A stretch of 37,612 nucleotides of DNA from Planctomycetota bacterium (GTDB taxonomy: Bacteria; Planctomycetota; Phycisphaerae; Phycisphaerales; SM1A02), in NCBI GenBank assembly GCA_003671025.1, contig QWPW01000030.1, positions 1-37,612 on the forward strand, read 5' to 3'. Positions within the stretch are counted from its first letter, which is position 1, and each line of letters opens with the position of its first letter. The notes beneath the pieces were generated by a model, which did not search any database, was not told the DNA's origin, and was given only the letters and a program-made list of their open reading frames with translations. Below, one piece after another: positions 14,923-23,178 of this stretch. The translations under genes and the position numbers were made by a program.

Positions 14923-15447
14923 TCACTGGGCATCGAGCGTACGCGTCGGTGAACAGGATGGTGAACGCAAGGCATCGCGAATCTCATCACCAATGGCGCA
15001 GGCGCGACGCGAGCTGAGATCAACCATCGCCCAACGACTCGAGGCTCGCGCGATGACGCGTTCATCGCATGTGCGCAGCACGGTGGTTGCGCGCGTCAAA
15101 CTGGTTCGTCCGATCGACTCGACCCACGTCGCGAGGATGATGCTCTCGCCGGCAAATGCTTCCGCGAGGTAATCGATTTCGTGACGAGCCACGAACCACA
15201 TGCGACCTTGTTGCGCCAACGATTCGCGCGCCGCGCCGACTGCGTCACCGTGCGCACTCGCGACAAGATCAATCCATGAAACGATGGCGATGTTGTTCGC
15301 GTGAGGGACCAACGCGCTGGTCTCGGATGGCGTGATGGTGTGGCTCAACGCAAAGATTCCCTCGTGGCTCGAGGCCAGGCAGGTGGGCAACGCAGCGCGA
15401 GCAACAACGCGAAAGGAATCCAACTCCATCGCCTCAAAGCGTAGCAT
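14923..15447 (-). CDS. Acyl-CoA thioesterase (4HBT hotdog family)
   Basis: The 174-residue product has the hotdog-fold 4-hydroxybenzoyl-CoA thioesterase pattern: the helix motif HANNIAIVSWIDLVA (H-x-NN-x5-WID), then FVARHEIDYLAEAFAGESI, the strand TWVESIGRTSLTRATTVLR and a terminal ASSRWAMVDLSSRR. It would hydrolyse an acyl-CoA or act on acyl-carrier substrates; substrate unknown. The ATG at 15447 lies six bases from the ATG of the divergent DUF971 gene; a second ATG at 15429 is also possible and gives a little more room. Neither has a clear ribosome site. The longer upstream frame lies on the opposite strand of the DUF971 gene and is not real. Confidence 0.82.
   Translation of the reverse strand: MLRFEAMELDSFRVVARAALPTCLASSHEGIFALSHTITPSETSALVPHANNIAIVSWIDLVASAHGDAVGAARESLAQQGRMWFVARHEIDYLAEAFAGESIILATWVESIGRTSLTRATTVLRTCDERVIARASSRWAMVDLSSRRACAIGDEIRDALRSPSCSPTRTLDAQ
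15442..15447 (+). promoter_or_regulatory. Putative -10 box (TAGCAT), leaderless start for 15454
   Basis: TAGCAT ends six bases before the ATG at 15454. It overlaps the first codon of the divergent thioesterase (if that starts at 15447). No ribosome site precedes 15454. Confidence 0.4.
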
Positions 15448-15453
15448 GGGCGG

Positions 15454-15795
15454 ATGAATTCGAATCCGCCGCGCGCGTTGCATATCGATCTCGATCGCGA
15501 GCGCGGACTCACGATCGAGTGGGACGATGGCGCTGCGTTTTTTCTGGCGGTTCCTGATCTGCGTCGGCTCTCGCCCTCGGCCGATGTGCGTGAATTGCGC
15601 GCGGAAATGGCGCGCAATCCCTTCACTGTGCTCCCAAACGCGCCAACCGCGGGACCACTGCGCATCGACGCGATCGAGCCCATCGGTCACTACGCGCTGC
15701 GCATTCGTTTTAGTGATGGTCACGACACGGGCATCTACACATGGAGCTACTTGCGCACGCTGTGTTCATCACATGGGAAGCCGCCGGTTGCCTGA
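15454..15795 (+). CDS. DUF971 domain protein
   Basis: The 113-residue product is a single DUF971 domain (also called gamma-butyrobetaine hydroxylase-like N-terminal domain). Hallmarks are the LTIEWDDG strand, the central PDLRRLSPSADVRELR helix region, the IDAIEPIGHYALRIRFSDGHDTGIYTW block and the final SYLRTL. The family is common in bacteria, often near iron-sulfur or heme genes, but its role is unsettled. The usual metal-binding cysteine pair of the eukaryotic form is not evident here. Start is the ATG after a TAGCAT -10-like box. It ends 42 bases before pyrF, and could be cotranscribed, although pyrF has its own -10-like box. Confidence 0.85.
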   Translation: MNSNPPRALHIDLDRERGLTIEWDDGAAFFLAVPDLRRLSPSADVRELRAEMARNPFTVLPNAPTAGPLRIDAIEPIGHYALRIRFSDGHDTGIYTWSYLRTLCSSHGKPPVA

Positions 15796-15818
15796 GTCGC
15801 GCGCGCGGACAAGATTCG

Positions 15819-15824
15819 TACAAT
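15819..15824 (+). promoter_or_regulatory. Putative -10 box (TACAAT) of pyrF
   Basis: TACAAT matches the -10 consensus at five of six positions and ends 13 bases before the pyrF ATG, leaving a leader of only about seven bases. Confidence 0.55.
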
Positions 15825-15837
15825 CAACTTTACCGCT

Positions 15838-16752
15838 ATGACTTCCTGCACTTCGCCGATGAGTTCGCCGCACGCCACCAGTTTTCACGCCGCAGATTTC
15901 TTGGTGCATCGCATTGAGGTCACCGGCGCGGCGACCTGTGTTGGACTCGATCCCGTCATCGAAAAGTTGCCTCGCGAACTTGTGCCGCGCGACAGCAACA
16001 ACGCCGCGGAGTGCGCGCAGAGCATCGAAACATTTTCCTGCGCCGTCATCGACGCAGTTGCTGCCGACACCGCGGCGGTGAAGATTCAGGCTGCATGTTT
16101 CGAACGCTACGGTCCCCTTGGTTACGCGGCGTTGTGGCGCGTGTTGGCGGCGGCGCGCGCGAGTGGTCTTGCTGTTGTGCTCGACTTCAAGCGTGGTGAC
16201 ATCGGTATCTCCGCCGAGCATTACGCAGCGAGCGCGCGCAGCAGTGGAGCGCACTGGACCACCATCAGTGCCTATCTCGGTGCCGACGGGATTCTGCCGT
16301 TTCTCGCGCAAGGCCACGGCGCGTTTGCACTGGTTCGCACCAGCAATCCATCGGGCGACGCGTTGCAAGCGCAAGTGTTGCAAGACGGAAGCACAGTGGC
16401 AGAACGCGTTGCCTCATTGGTCGATGAACTCGGTCGCGCATCGATTGGCGCGCGCGGGTTTTCCAATCTCGGCGCAGTCGTTGGCGCAACCAAGCGCGCA
16501 GAGATCGCTGCGCTGCGCGAACGAATGCCCGCGACAATTTTCTTGGTCCCAGGCTACGGCGCACAAGGTGGAACCGCTGACGATGTGCGCGCATGTTTCA
16601 CGGGTAACAGTCAAGGCGCGCTCATCACTGCGAGTCGCTCGGTGATTTATCCCAGTGGCGGTGCGAGTGCTGCGGGCGCCTCGTGGCAACAGCAGATTCG
16701 TGACGCCGCGCGCGTCTTCGCAGATGAGATTCGCGCCATCGCCCAAGGCTAA
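15838..16752 (+). CDS. pyrF: Orotidine 5'-phosphate decarboxylase, type 2
   Basis: This enzyme decarboxylates OMP to UMP, the last step of pyrimidine synthesis. The 304-residue product shows CVGLDPVIEKLP at the first strand, AAVKIQAACFERYG, the catalytic LDFKRGDIG motif (Asp-Lys-Asp array), ISAYLGADGI, ALVRTSNPSG, and the phosphate-binding FLVPGYGAQGG and LITASRSVIYP strands. This is the long type 2 form seen in many actinobacteria and mycobacteria, not the short E. coli type. ATG 15838 was used; an ATG at 15859 is also possible. No strong ribosome site is present. An ABC solute-binding protein gene follows after 36 bases. Confidence 0.95.
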   Translation: MTSCTSPMSSPHATSFHAADFLVHRIEVTGAATCVGLDPVIEKLPRELVPRDSNNAAECAQSIETFSCAVIDAVAADTAAVKIQAACFERYGPLGYAALWRVLAAARASGLAVVLDFKRGDIGISAEHYAASARSSGAHWTTISAYLGADGILPFLAQGHGAFALVRTSNPSGDALQAQVLQDGSTVAERVASLVDELGRASIGARGFSNLGAVVGATKRAEIAALRERMPATIFLVPGYGAQGGTADDVRACFTGNSQGALITASRSVIYPSGGASAAGASWQQQIRDAARVFADEIRAIAQG

Positions 16753-16788
16753 AAAGGCGCTGGGTTTATTCGTCACAGGAGTTCGCTC

Positions 16789-18414
16789 GTGAGCCTCGGT
16801 CGATTCGTGCTTCCATCTCTGTTGATCGTGCTCGCGGCGTTGCCCGTCGTGCTCTCGCGCGGAATCGAGCGGTCGGATGACGCAACCAAACGCGCCATCA
16901 TCTACACGCCGCACAACGAACAGATTCGCGCTGAGTTCGCTCATGGCTTTCGTGCGTGGCATCAACGCACGTATGGCGAGCCCGCGGAGTTGGTGTGGAA
17001 TACTCCCGGCGGAACCAGCGAGATTCGCCGCATTCTCGAAGCGAATGCGGAGAGTGCGCTGCGCGAAGGTCGTCCCATCGGTGGCAACGCTGATCTCGTG
17101 TTTGGCGGCGGAAGTTACGAGTTTGGCCAACTCAAGCGCGAGATCTCTATCGGTGAAGGCGACGCGAAACGCAGTGGCCGCATTCTCGAGAAGCCATCGT
17201 TTGACGCGGCATGGTTAGCGAAGACATACGGCGAAAATCTCGTTGGCGATCAACCGATCTACGACCCCGAGGGCTATTGGTTTGGCGCCGCGCTCTCTGG
17301 GTTTGGCATCGTCTACAACCGAGATCTTCTCACGCGCCTTGGCGTGCCCGAGCCACGCGAATGGGCCGACCTCGCCGACGCGCGTCTCGCGGGCGCTGTC
17401 ACGCTCGTCAATCCCGCGCAATCAGGTTCGGTGACCACGGCGCTCGAAGCGATCTTGCAGCGACTCGGTTGGGATCAAGGTTGGAAGATCATTCGACGCA
17501 TGGCCGCGAACGCGCGCAGTGTTGCTTCGAGTGCGCCGAAAGTTCCTCTCGATGTCTCTGCGGGCGAGAGTGCGGCGGGACCATGCATCGATTTTTACGG
17601 CCGCTATCAAGCGCAAGCGATTCGTGACGCAGGCGATGCCGATCGATTGGGCTACATCGATCCCGTGGGACAAACGGTGATCGATCCTGATCCCGTGGCG
17701 CTGCTTTCGAACGCGCCCAATCGCGAAACCGCCGAGCGCTTCATTCGTTTCGTGCTCACTGATGAAGGGCAAGCGTTGTGGCAGTATCGCGCCAACGTTC
17801 GCGAGAGCGTTGTGGATGTGATCGACCTCGGGCCCGAGCAGTTTGAACTCCGTCGCATGCCAGTGCTGCGCTCGTTCATCGCCGCGCATCACGACGAGTT
17901 CATTGATGACGTCGATCCCTTCGCGCTCGCCAGCGCCGTGGTGAACCCGGACAAGAACGCGCGCGCATTCATCGCGCCGCTTTTCAGCGCAATGTGCGCG
18001 GATCGCCGCGATGAACTCGCCGACGCATGGCGCGCGATTCGCACTCATCCGCACTATCCGCGCGCCGACGAGTTGAGCAAAGTGCTCATCACCGCTGATG
18101 ACGTGAGCGACCCGCAGCTGAAGAGCATGCTGGTGGCGTTCGACGCGTTTCCAGCGGTTGCGGCACCAAACGGCGCGACGCTTGATCTGAATACACGCGA
18201 AGGACGTGCTGCGATTCGTGATGGTTGGCTCAAGGGAAAATTCAACGGCGCGGGACTTTGGCCCGACGGCGCATCTGCGAGTGACGAGCTCCGTCGGCAA
18301 ATCGGCGCGGGCATCGATGAGAACTACGCACGCATCGTGCGCGCAGCGAGTGATGCCAACACAGATGCAGTAGTAACCGAAGCGACTAGCAACACATCGG
18401 AGCGTCTGCCGTGA
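16789..18414 (+). CDS. Family 1 extracellular solute-binding protein (ABC transporter type)
   Basis: The 541-residue product has an N-terminal hydrophobic anchor/signal (LPSLLIVLAALPVVL) followed by a FbpA/PotD-like binding-protein core: IIYTPHNEQIRAEFAHGF, ADLVFGGGSYEFGQLK, GFGIVYNRDLLTRLGV and LVNPAQSGSVTTALEAI. About 200 extra residues at the C-terminus (from about 340) are not typical of the short iron-binding forms. It would bind a ligand in the periplasm for an inner-membrane importer; ligand unknown, with ferric iron or an organic phosphate as family options. The GTG has an AGGAG ribosome site about six bases away. Permease and ATPase genes are not adjacent: the next gene, cinA, overlaps it by four bases. 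Confidence 0.82.
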   Translation: MSLGRFVLPSLLIVLAALPVVLSRGIERSDDATKRAIIYTPHNEQIRAEFAHGFRAWHQRTYGEPAELVWNTPGGTSEIRRILEANAESALREGRPIGGNADLVFGGGSYEFGQLKREISIGEGDAKRSGRILEKPSFDAAWLAKTYGENLVGDQPIYDPEGYWFGAALSGFGIVYNRDLLTRLGVPEPREWADLADARLAGAVTLVNPAQSGSVTTALEAILQRLGWDQGWKIIRRMAANARSVASSAPKVPLDVSAGESAAGPCIDFYGRYQAQAIRDAGDADRLGYIDPVGQTVIDPDPVALLSNAPNRETAERFIRFVLTDEGQALWQYRANVRESVVDVIDLGPEQFELRRMPVLRSFIAAHHDEFIDDVDPFALASAVVNPDKNARAFIAPLFSAMCADRRDELADAWRAIRTHPHYPRADELSKVLITADDVSDPQLKSMLVAFDAFPAVAAPNGATLDLNTREGRAAIRDGWLKGKFNGAGLWPDGASASDELRRQIGAGIDENYARIVRAASDANTDAVVTEATSNTSERLP

Positions 18415-19712
18415 ACGGAACGCGCGTGGCCATCCTCTCCGTTGGTGATGAGTTGATCCTCGGCCAAATCGAAGACAGCAATGCCCCGTTCCTCGCGCGC
18501 GAATTGCAACGCATCGGCTGCATGCCTGGCGAACGACGAACCATCGCCGATGATCGAGCCGCGCTCGCGCAAGCGTTGCGTGAATTGATCGCCGGCAACG
18601 ACGCGGTGATCGTCACTGGTGGATTAGGTCCGACACTTGACGACATCACGCGCGAGGCGCTGCTCGATGTGATCGACAGCGGCAAGGAATTGCAGCAAGA
18701 CCCCGCGGGAATCGCGCATTTGCACTCGTGGTTCGCTGCGCGCGGCCGCGAGATGGCGTTGTCGAATCTGCGTCAAGCATTGCGTCCGCCCTCGGCGCGA
18801 CTACTGGCTAATCCCAACGGAACTGCGCCAGGACTCGCCGCGACCTTCGCCGCGTGTCACGTCTTTTGCCTTCCAGGACCACCCGCGGAAATGCGGCCGA
18901 TGTTTACCGCGGCTGTTGCGCCCATGTTGTTTGATGCGCAATCGGTGGTGCTCACTGCCGCGTTGCACACGATTGGTCTGGGTGAGAGCAACATCGCATC
19001 ACAGCTCAATGAACTCATGGATCGCGCGCGCGAGCCGCTGGTTGGAACAACGGCGAGTGACGGCGTCATCACCATTCGGGTACGCGCGACAGGAACGGCG
19101 ACCGCTGCGCGCACTGCTTTGGAAGATTCGATTCGCATCATTCGCGAGCGCGTGGGCGACATCGTGTTTGGTCGCGATGAAGAGACGTTGGCGTCGAGCG
19201 TTGGCGCGTTGATGTTGGCGCGTTCGCTCACGTTGGCCACCGCGGAAAGTTGCACGGGCGGATTGATCGGCGCGCTGGTGACCGATGTTGCAGGTTCGAG
19301 CGCGTGGTATCGCGGTGGATTCATTCCCTATGAAAACGCGCGTAAAGAAGTAGATTTAGCTGTCAACGCGAACACGATCATCGCGCACGGAGCGGTGAGT
19401 CACGAGACTGCGATCGAACTTGCTCGCGGCGCTCTTGCACGCACGGGCGCGGACTACGCGCTCTCGACTACCGGTATCGCTGGTCCAAGCGGAGGAAGCG
19501 AGAGCAAGCCCGTGGGTACCGTCTTCATCGCGCTCGCGCGGCGCGAAGGCGATGTGCTCTCGCGACGATTTTTGTTTCCGGGAAACCGTGCGGCAGTGCG
19601 CTCGCGTGCGGCGCGCATGGCGTTGGCTTGTGCGCGCGTCGCGTTGCTCGATGATGCGTCTCGCGTATTGCTGTGGAGCGAAGCGGAGGCGATTCGTGTC
19701 GAGCGATGTTGA
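18411..19712 (+). CDS. cinA: CinA: competence/damage-inducible protein, NMN amidohydrolase
   Basis: The 433-residue product has the full two-domain form. The N-terminal MoCF-like/COG1058 domain carries AILSVGDELILGQIEDSN and GGLGPTLDDITREAL (ADP-ribose pyrophosphatase in studied members). The C-terminal PncC domain carries TLATAESCTGGLIGALVTDVAGSS and STTGIAGPSGG, the nicotinamide-mononucleotide deamidase signature with its ESCTGG catalytic loop. The role is nucleotide repair in pyridine-nucleotide salvage, in the cytoplasm. The GTG start overlaps the solute-binding protein stop as GTGA, and folK starts inside its end, so the three are likely read from one message. Confidence 0.94.
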   Translation: MNGTRVAILSVGDELILGQIEDSNAPFLARELQRIGCMPGERRTIADDRAALAQALRELIAGNDAVIVTGGLGPTLDDITREALLDVIDSGKELQQDPAGIAHLHSWFAARGREMALSNLRQALRPPSARLLANPNGTAPGLAATFAACHVFCLPGPPAEMRPMFTAAVAPMLFDAQSVVLTAALHTIGLGESNIASQLNELMDRAREPLVGTTASDGVITIRVRATGTATAARTALEDSIRIIRERVGDIVFGRDEETLASSVGALMLARSLTLATAESCTGGLIGALVTDVAGSSAWYRGGFIPYENARKEVDLAVNANTIIAHGAVSHETAIELARGALARTGADYALSTTGIAGPSGGSESKPVGTVFIALARREGDVLSRRFLFPGNRAAVRSRAARMALACARVALLDDASRVLLWSEAEAIRVERC

Positions 19713-20247
19713 CGCTCTCGCGCAACCCATCGATGTACGCGAAACGCTCGCGGCGATTGCGCTAGGCGCAAATCTCGGCGACCGCCTAGGCACGCTGCGC
19801 GCCGCCGTCGGACAACTTTGTGCGCGCACGGATGTCGCGGTCATCGCGCAGTCGAGCGTGTACGACACTGAGCCGCTGGGATCAGCCGATCAGCCGCGCT
19901 ATCTCAATGCAGCGGTGTTGTTGCGCACGTCACTTGAGCCCCTCGCGTTGTTGCGTGTACTGCTGGAGATCGAACGCGCGCTCGGTCGCACCCGCGGTGA
20001 GGACCGTTGGATGTCCCGTTCCATCGATCTTGATCTCATTCTTATGAGCGATTGCGTGCTCAACGCCGAGGATCTCGTCTTGCCTCATCCGCGTTTTCGC
20101 GAACGCGCGTTTGTGCTGCTTCCGCTCTTTGAAATCGCGCCGTCGATGCATGATCCCATCACGGGCAAAAGTGTAGAATCGCTCCTTCGTGCCTGTCCTG
20201 GCCGCTCGGATGCGGTGAGGACAGGGCCGCTCGCCGTCGAGACATAG
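19696..20247 (+). CDS. folK: 2-amino-4-hydroxy-6-hydroxymethyldihydropteridine pyrophosphokinase (HPPK)
   Basis: HPPK transfers pyrophosphate from ATP to 6-hydroxymethyl-dihydropterin in folate synthesis. The 183-residue product shows AIALGANLGDR at the first strand, the substrate loop SSVYDTEPLG, PRYLNAAVLL, and the catalytic block GRTRGEDRWMSRSIDLDLIL followed by LPHPRFRERAFVLLPLFEIAP. The GTG at 19696 has a perfect GGAGG ribosome site six bases before; it lies inside cinA by 17 bases. A longer frame in the same phase overlaps cinA and is wrong. folB and folP are not adjacent. The last codons form a strong hairpin (20192-20225). Confidence 0.94.
   Translation: MSSDVDALAQPIDVRETLAAIALGANLGDRLGTLRAAVGQLCARTDVAVIAQSSVYDTEPLGSADQPRYLNAAVLLRTSLEPLALLRVLLEIERALGRTRGEDRWMSRSIDLDLILMSDCVLNAEDLVLPHPRFRERAFVLLPLFEIAPSMHDPITGKSVESLLRACPGRSDAVRTGPLAVET
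20174..20179 (+). promoter_or_regulatory. Putative -10 box (TGtgTAGAAT) inside folK
   Basis: TAGAAT matches the consensus at five of six positions and would start a leader of about 138 bases for the thioredoxin-like gene at 20324. No clear -35 box is visible, so this is tentative. Confidence 0.35.
20192..20225 (+). other. Strong stem-loop at the end of folK
   Basis: CCTGTCCT (20192-20199) pairs with AGGACAGG (20218-20225), and CCGC (20202-20205) with GCGG (20212-20215) inside it, leaving one mismatch and one G-T pair. No T-run follows, so it is not a standard terminator. Confidence 0.7.
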
Positions 20248-20323
20248 ATCTCGAATCGAGCGGGGGGATGGCTTCGCTAGTCATCTCGCACAAGCGGCGC
20301 ACGGGCGCTACTAGGAGTACCTC

Positions 20324-21646
20324 ATGACGATTTCGAAGAATTTCGCGCGCGTGCTGTTGGCATCGAGCCTTGCGTTCACCGCGCACGCCTTTGCGCAAGA
20401 TGGTGCACCACCTGCTGCGCCTGCTGGCGACGCGCCTGCTGGAGTTGATCAAGAAATGCCGGCAATGGAATTGCCTAAGGCGCCGGACATCGCGCAAGAC
20501 TTTGGCGATATGCAGAAGTCACCCGAAGCAATCGCTGCAGGTGAAATCGCGTTGGCGAAAGTCGCGAAGTCGTATCGCGATGCCAAGAGCTTCAGCGACA
20601 CCATCACCATCGTGGTGGACATGATGGGTCGCAAGCAAGAGCAAGCATTTTCAGTGGCGCGTGACAGCAACGGCGCACGACTTGATCTTGGCGGAATGGC
20701 CATCACTTCGATCAACAGCAAGGTCTATCTCGAGAGCAGCGACGCAAAGGGCAAGTACGTCGCGTATCCACTCGATGGCACGCTGATGAACACGCTGGAG
20801 AAGACACTCGGCGGACTCGGTTTGCCGATGCCACGTTGGATTCTCGATGTCTCTGAAGACGCAGATCTCGCGGGCGGACTCGCTGGCGCGATCATGCAGG
20901 GTGCGAAACTTACGGGTTTCGATGCGGCAGGCAATCGCCTTCTCCTCACTGGCGAAGGAAGCAGCGTGGGCGTGTTCACGGTCGATGCGACTTCAGGTGT
21001 GATCTCGAGCGCTTCGATCAACATCGCTCCTCCCGGCGCGCCTCCAGGATTCATGATTCCTCTCAACATCACCTTCAAGCCAGTCATCGCCGATGCGTTG
21101 ACGACTCCGATCGCGTTCAGCGAAGAGGGCAAGAAGCAAGTTTCGTCGCCCGATGAACTCGCCGCGCAAGCGATCGAAGTCGGCGCGTTGGCACCTGACT
21201 TTTCGCTGAAGACCCTCGATGGCAAGACAGTTTCGCTGGCCGACCTCAAGGGTAAGGCAGTGGTCATCGACTTCTGGGCCGAGTGGTGTGGTCCGTGCAA
21301 GCGCGGTCTCCCGCACATCAATGAGTTCGCCAAGTTTGCGAAGGAGTCAGGCAAAGCGATTGAAGTTTACGGAATCAATACCCTCGAGCAGAAGAAGGGC
21401 GATGAGCGCATCACCAGCGCAGCCGGCTTCTGGACCAAGCAGGGTTTCACGTTCCCTTGCCTCGTCGACATGGATGACTCACTCATCAAGTCGTACGGTT
21501 TCAGCGGCATTCCTGCGACGGTCGTGATTGGTCCAGATGGAATCATCGTGGCCATTCACAACGGCATCGATCCTAAGGATCCCGCAAAGATCATCGAGGA
21601 GCTCAAGGCCGAGTGTGACAAGGCGCTCGCGCCAGCCGCGGGCTGA
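20324..21646 (+). CDS. Secreted thioredoxin-like protein with N-terminal DUF2092-like domain (first paralogue)
   Basis: The 440-residue product has a Sec signal (MTISKNFARVLLASSLAFTAHAFAQ) with cleavage likely after AFA. Residues about 75-265 are a beta-rich domain like the DUF2092/LolA-fold outer-membrane lipoprotein-sorting group, including VVDMMGRKQEQAFSVARDS. From about 285 a TlpA/ResA thioredoxin follows: PDFSLKTLDGK, VVIDFWAEWCGPC (active CGPC at 322-325) and GIPATVVIGPDG with the cis-proline. It would act in the periplasm as a disulfide or thiol-transfer protein. The ATG has an AGGAG ribosome site, and a clear terminator follows at 21676. The next gene is a paralogue. Confidence 0.88.
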   Translation: MTISKNFARVLLASSLAFTAHAFAQDGAPPAAPAGDAPAGVDQEMPAMELPKAPDIAQDFGDMQKSPEAIAAGEIALAKVAKSYRDAKSFSDTITIVVDMMGRKQEQAFSVARDSNGARLDLGGMAITSINSKVYLESSDAKGKYVAYPLDGTLMNTLEKTLGGLGLPMPRWILDVSEDADLAGGLAGAIMQGAKLTGFDAAGNRLLLTGEGSSVGVFTVDATSGVISSASINIAPPGAPPGFMIPLNITFKPVIADALTTPIAFSEEGKKQVSSPDELAAQAIEVGALAPDFSLKTLDGKTVSLADLKGKAVVIDFWAEWCGPCKRGLPHINEFAKFAKESGKAIEVYGINTLEQKKGDERITSAAGFWTKQGFTFPCLVDMDDSLIKSYGFSGIPATVVIGPDGIIVAIHNGIDPKDPAKIIEELKAECDKALAPAAG

Positions 21647-21675
21647 GAGCGGGCAAGTTCATCAATGTAGTGTTC

Positions 21676-21711
21676 AGCCGCGCGCAGACTTCTGCGCGCG
21701 GCTGTGTTTTT
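21676..21711 (+). terminator. Rho-independent terminator after first thioredoxin gene
   Basis: AGCCGCGCGCAGA (21676-21688) pairs with TCTGCGCGCGGCT (21691-21703) around a two- to four-base loop, followed by a TGTGTTTTT tract. It separates the two paralogues, so each probably has its own promoter. Confidence 0.85.
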
Positions 21712-21731
21712 GCGCGTGACAGGTTGGCGCG

Positions 21732-21737
21732 TACAGT
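21732..21737 (+). promoter_or_regulatory. Putative -10 box (TACAGT) for second thioredoxin gene
   Basis: TACAGT lies 19 bases before the ATG at 21757, with a GGAG ribosome site at 21747-21750. It falls after the terminator of the first paralogue. Confidence 0.45.
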
Positions 21738-21756
21738 GCGAGTCACGGAGATTGCT

Positions 21757-23157
21757 ATGAGTCACGCACGAACTTTCATGGTCACGCTCACGGGTTTCAT
21801 GCTCGCTTGTTCGTTGATGAACGAACCGCTACAGGCGCAAGCCGACAAAGAGCAGGACGCGAGCGCACCCGCTGCTCCCGCGGTCAAAGAAATCGTGGTG
21901 CGCGACGCCGCCGCTGATCGAGCGCAAGCCGCTCAGGCGCTCAAGGAAATCATCGCGGCCTATCGCGATGCCAAAGGTGTTGATGTCACCACCACCACCA
22001 CCGTGAGCACGATCAAAGATGGGGTCGAAGGCAAAGGAGCGCCGTCGTCCGCCCATTTTTTGTTGGCCTCGAATCGGCGGGCGATCGTGTGGGTGAACGA
22101 CTTCAAACTGCATCTCGCGCAAGGACGCATCAAGGCCACGCACGCGACGTCGACGCTGACTTACCTCGATGTCTCTGATCATGAATCGCCGTATTACGCG
22201 CTGTTCAACGCGTTTCAAGCGTTGCCCTATGCGGAACTCGCGCTGGCGCTGGGCGAAGAGGATCCCGACGAAGTGTGCATGCAGTTGTTGCCACAACTTC
22301 CCAACGTGTTACCCGTGCGCGTCGAGAGTGCAGAGATCGAAGGACAGGTCTATTCAGTGTTGCTGTTGCTGTCCGACGATGACTCGGAAGAAGTGCGACT
22401 CTCGTACGACCCCGACACGAAGTTGGTGGAGTTCGTCCGCGGCGAACTGCGCGGCGGACCGAATGTCGAAGCGGGCGCGCAATTGGTGTGGAGCAGCGCG
22501 TCGAGAGTCACTCGTCCTCCATATGTTGTCGACGACGCGACATTCGCGCTCGATGTTTCCACGCGACAAAAAGTTGACGGCATGTCCGCGCTCATCGACA
22601 AGGCTGCGGCGCCAGACAAAGAAGTCGAAGGGCTCAAAGCGGGCGATCCAGCGCCGGAACTCGCGCTGCCCAAAGTCGGCGCGCCTGCGGGGGCAGAGTG
22701 GTCGCTGGTTGCCGCGCGCAGCAAGCCCGTGGTGATTGACTTCTGGGCCACGTGGTGTGGACCATGCCGCGCCGCGATGCCCGAGTTGGACAAATTGGCG
22801 CAAGAGTTTGCGGGACGCGCTGAAGTGATGTTGGTCAACAGCGGCGAGCAAGGCACGCGCGAAGAACGAGAGCAGCGCATCAACCAAGTCCTGCAAGAGC
22901 GCGGCAAGAATCTCGCGTGCGTGCTCGATCTCGATGGAGCAGCAGCGCGGCGATGGTTGGTGCGCGCGTTTCCCACGACGTTTCTCATCGGACGTGATGG
23001 AAAGATCGCGGGCGCGTGGATCGGCGCGTCGCCATCGTCGCAGCGCGAACTCCGCGAGAAACTCGAAGCGATGTGCGCCCCCGAAGTCGTCGCTCCCGCT
23101 CAGCCAGCGTTGCCCGCGACTGACACTCCTATCGCGCCTGCGAAAACACCGCAATGA
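21757..23157 (+). CDS. Secreted thioredoxin-like protein with N-terminal DUF2092-like domain (second paralogue)
   Basis: The 466-residue product has a signal sequence (about residues 1-28, likely cut after LQAQA; a weak lipobox-like MLAC is also present). It shares its plan with the preceding gene: a conserved helix ending AYRDAKG (SYRDAKS in the first), a long beta-rich domain to about 280, then a TlpA-type thioredoxin with VVIDFWATWCGPC (active CGPC at 334-337), GEQGTREERE and FPTTFLIGRDGKI. A Pro/Ala tail ends the protein. The start follows a GGAG site by six bases and is past the upstream terminator. It is probably the result of a tandem duplication followed by divergence; partner unknown. 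Confidence 0.88.
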   Translation: MSHARTFMVTLTGFMLACSLMNEPLQAQADKEQDASAPAAPAVKEIVVRDAAADRAQAAQALKEIIAAYRDAKGVDVTTTTTVSTIKDGVEGKGAPSSAHFLLASNRRAIVWVNDFKLHLAQGRIKATHATSTLTYLDVSDHESPYYALFNAFQALPYAELALALGEEDPDEVCMQLLPQLPNVLPVRVESAEIEGQVYSVLLLLSDDDSEEVRLSYDPDTKLVEFVRGELRGGPNVEAGAQLVWSSASRVTRPPYVVDDATFALDVSTRQKVDGMSALIDKAAAPDKEVEGLKAGDPAPELALPKVGAPAGAEWSLVAARSKPVVIDFWATWCGPCRAAMPELDKLAQEFAGRAEVMLVNSGEQGTREEREQRINQVLQERGKNLACVLDLDGAAARRWLVRAFPTTFLIGRDGKIAGAWIGASPSSQRELREKLEAMCAPEVVAPAQPALPATDTPIAPAKTPQ

Positions 23158-23178
23158 CGCTCGGATTATCCTGCGCTC

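Noticed and set aside
15454-15475. GAATTCGAATCC resembling a tRNA T-arm
   Set aside because: No acceptor stem, anticodon arm or CCA context; the sequence codes for the start of the DUF971 protein.
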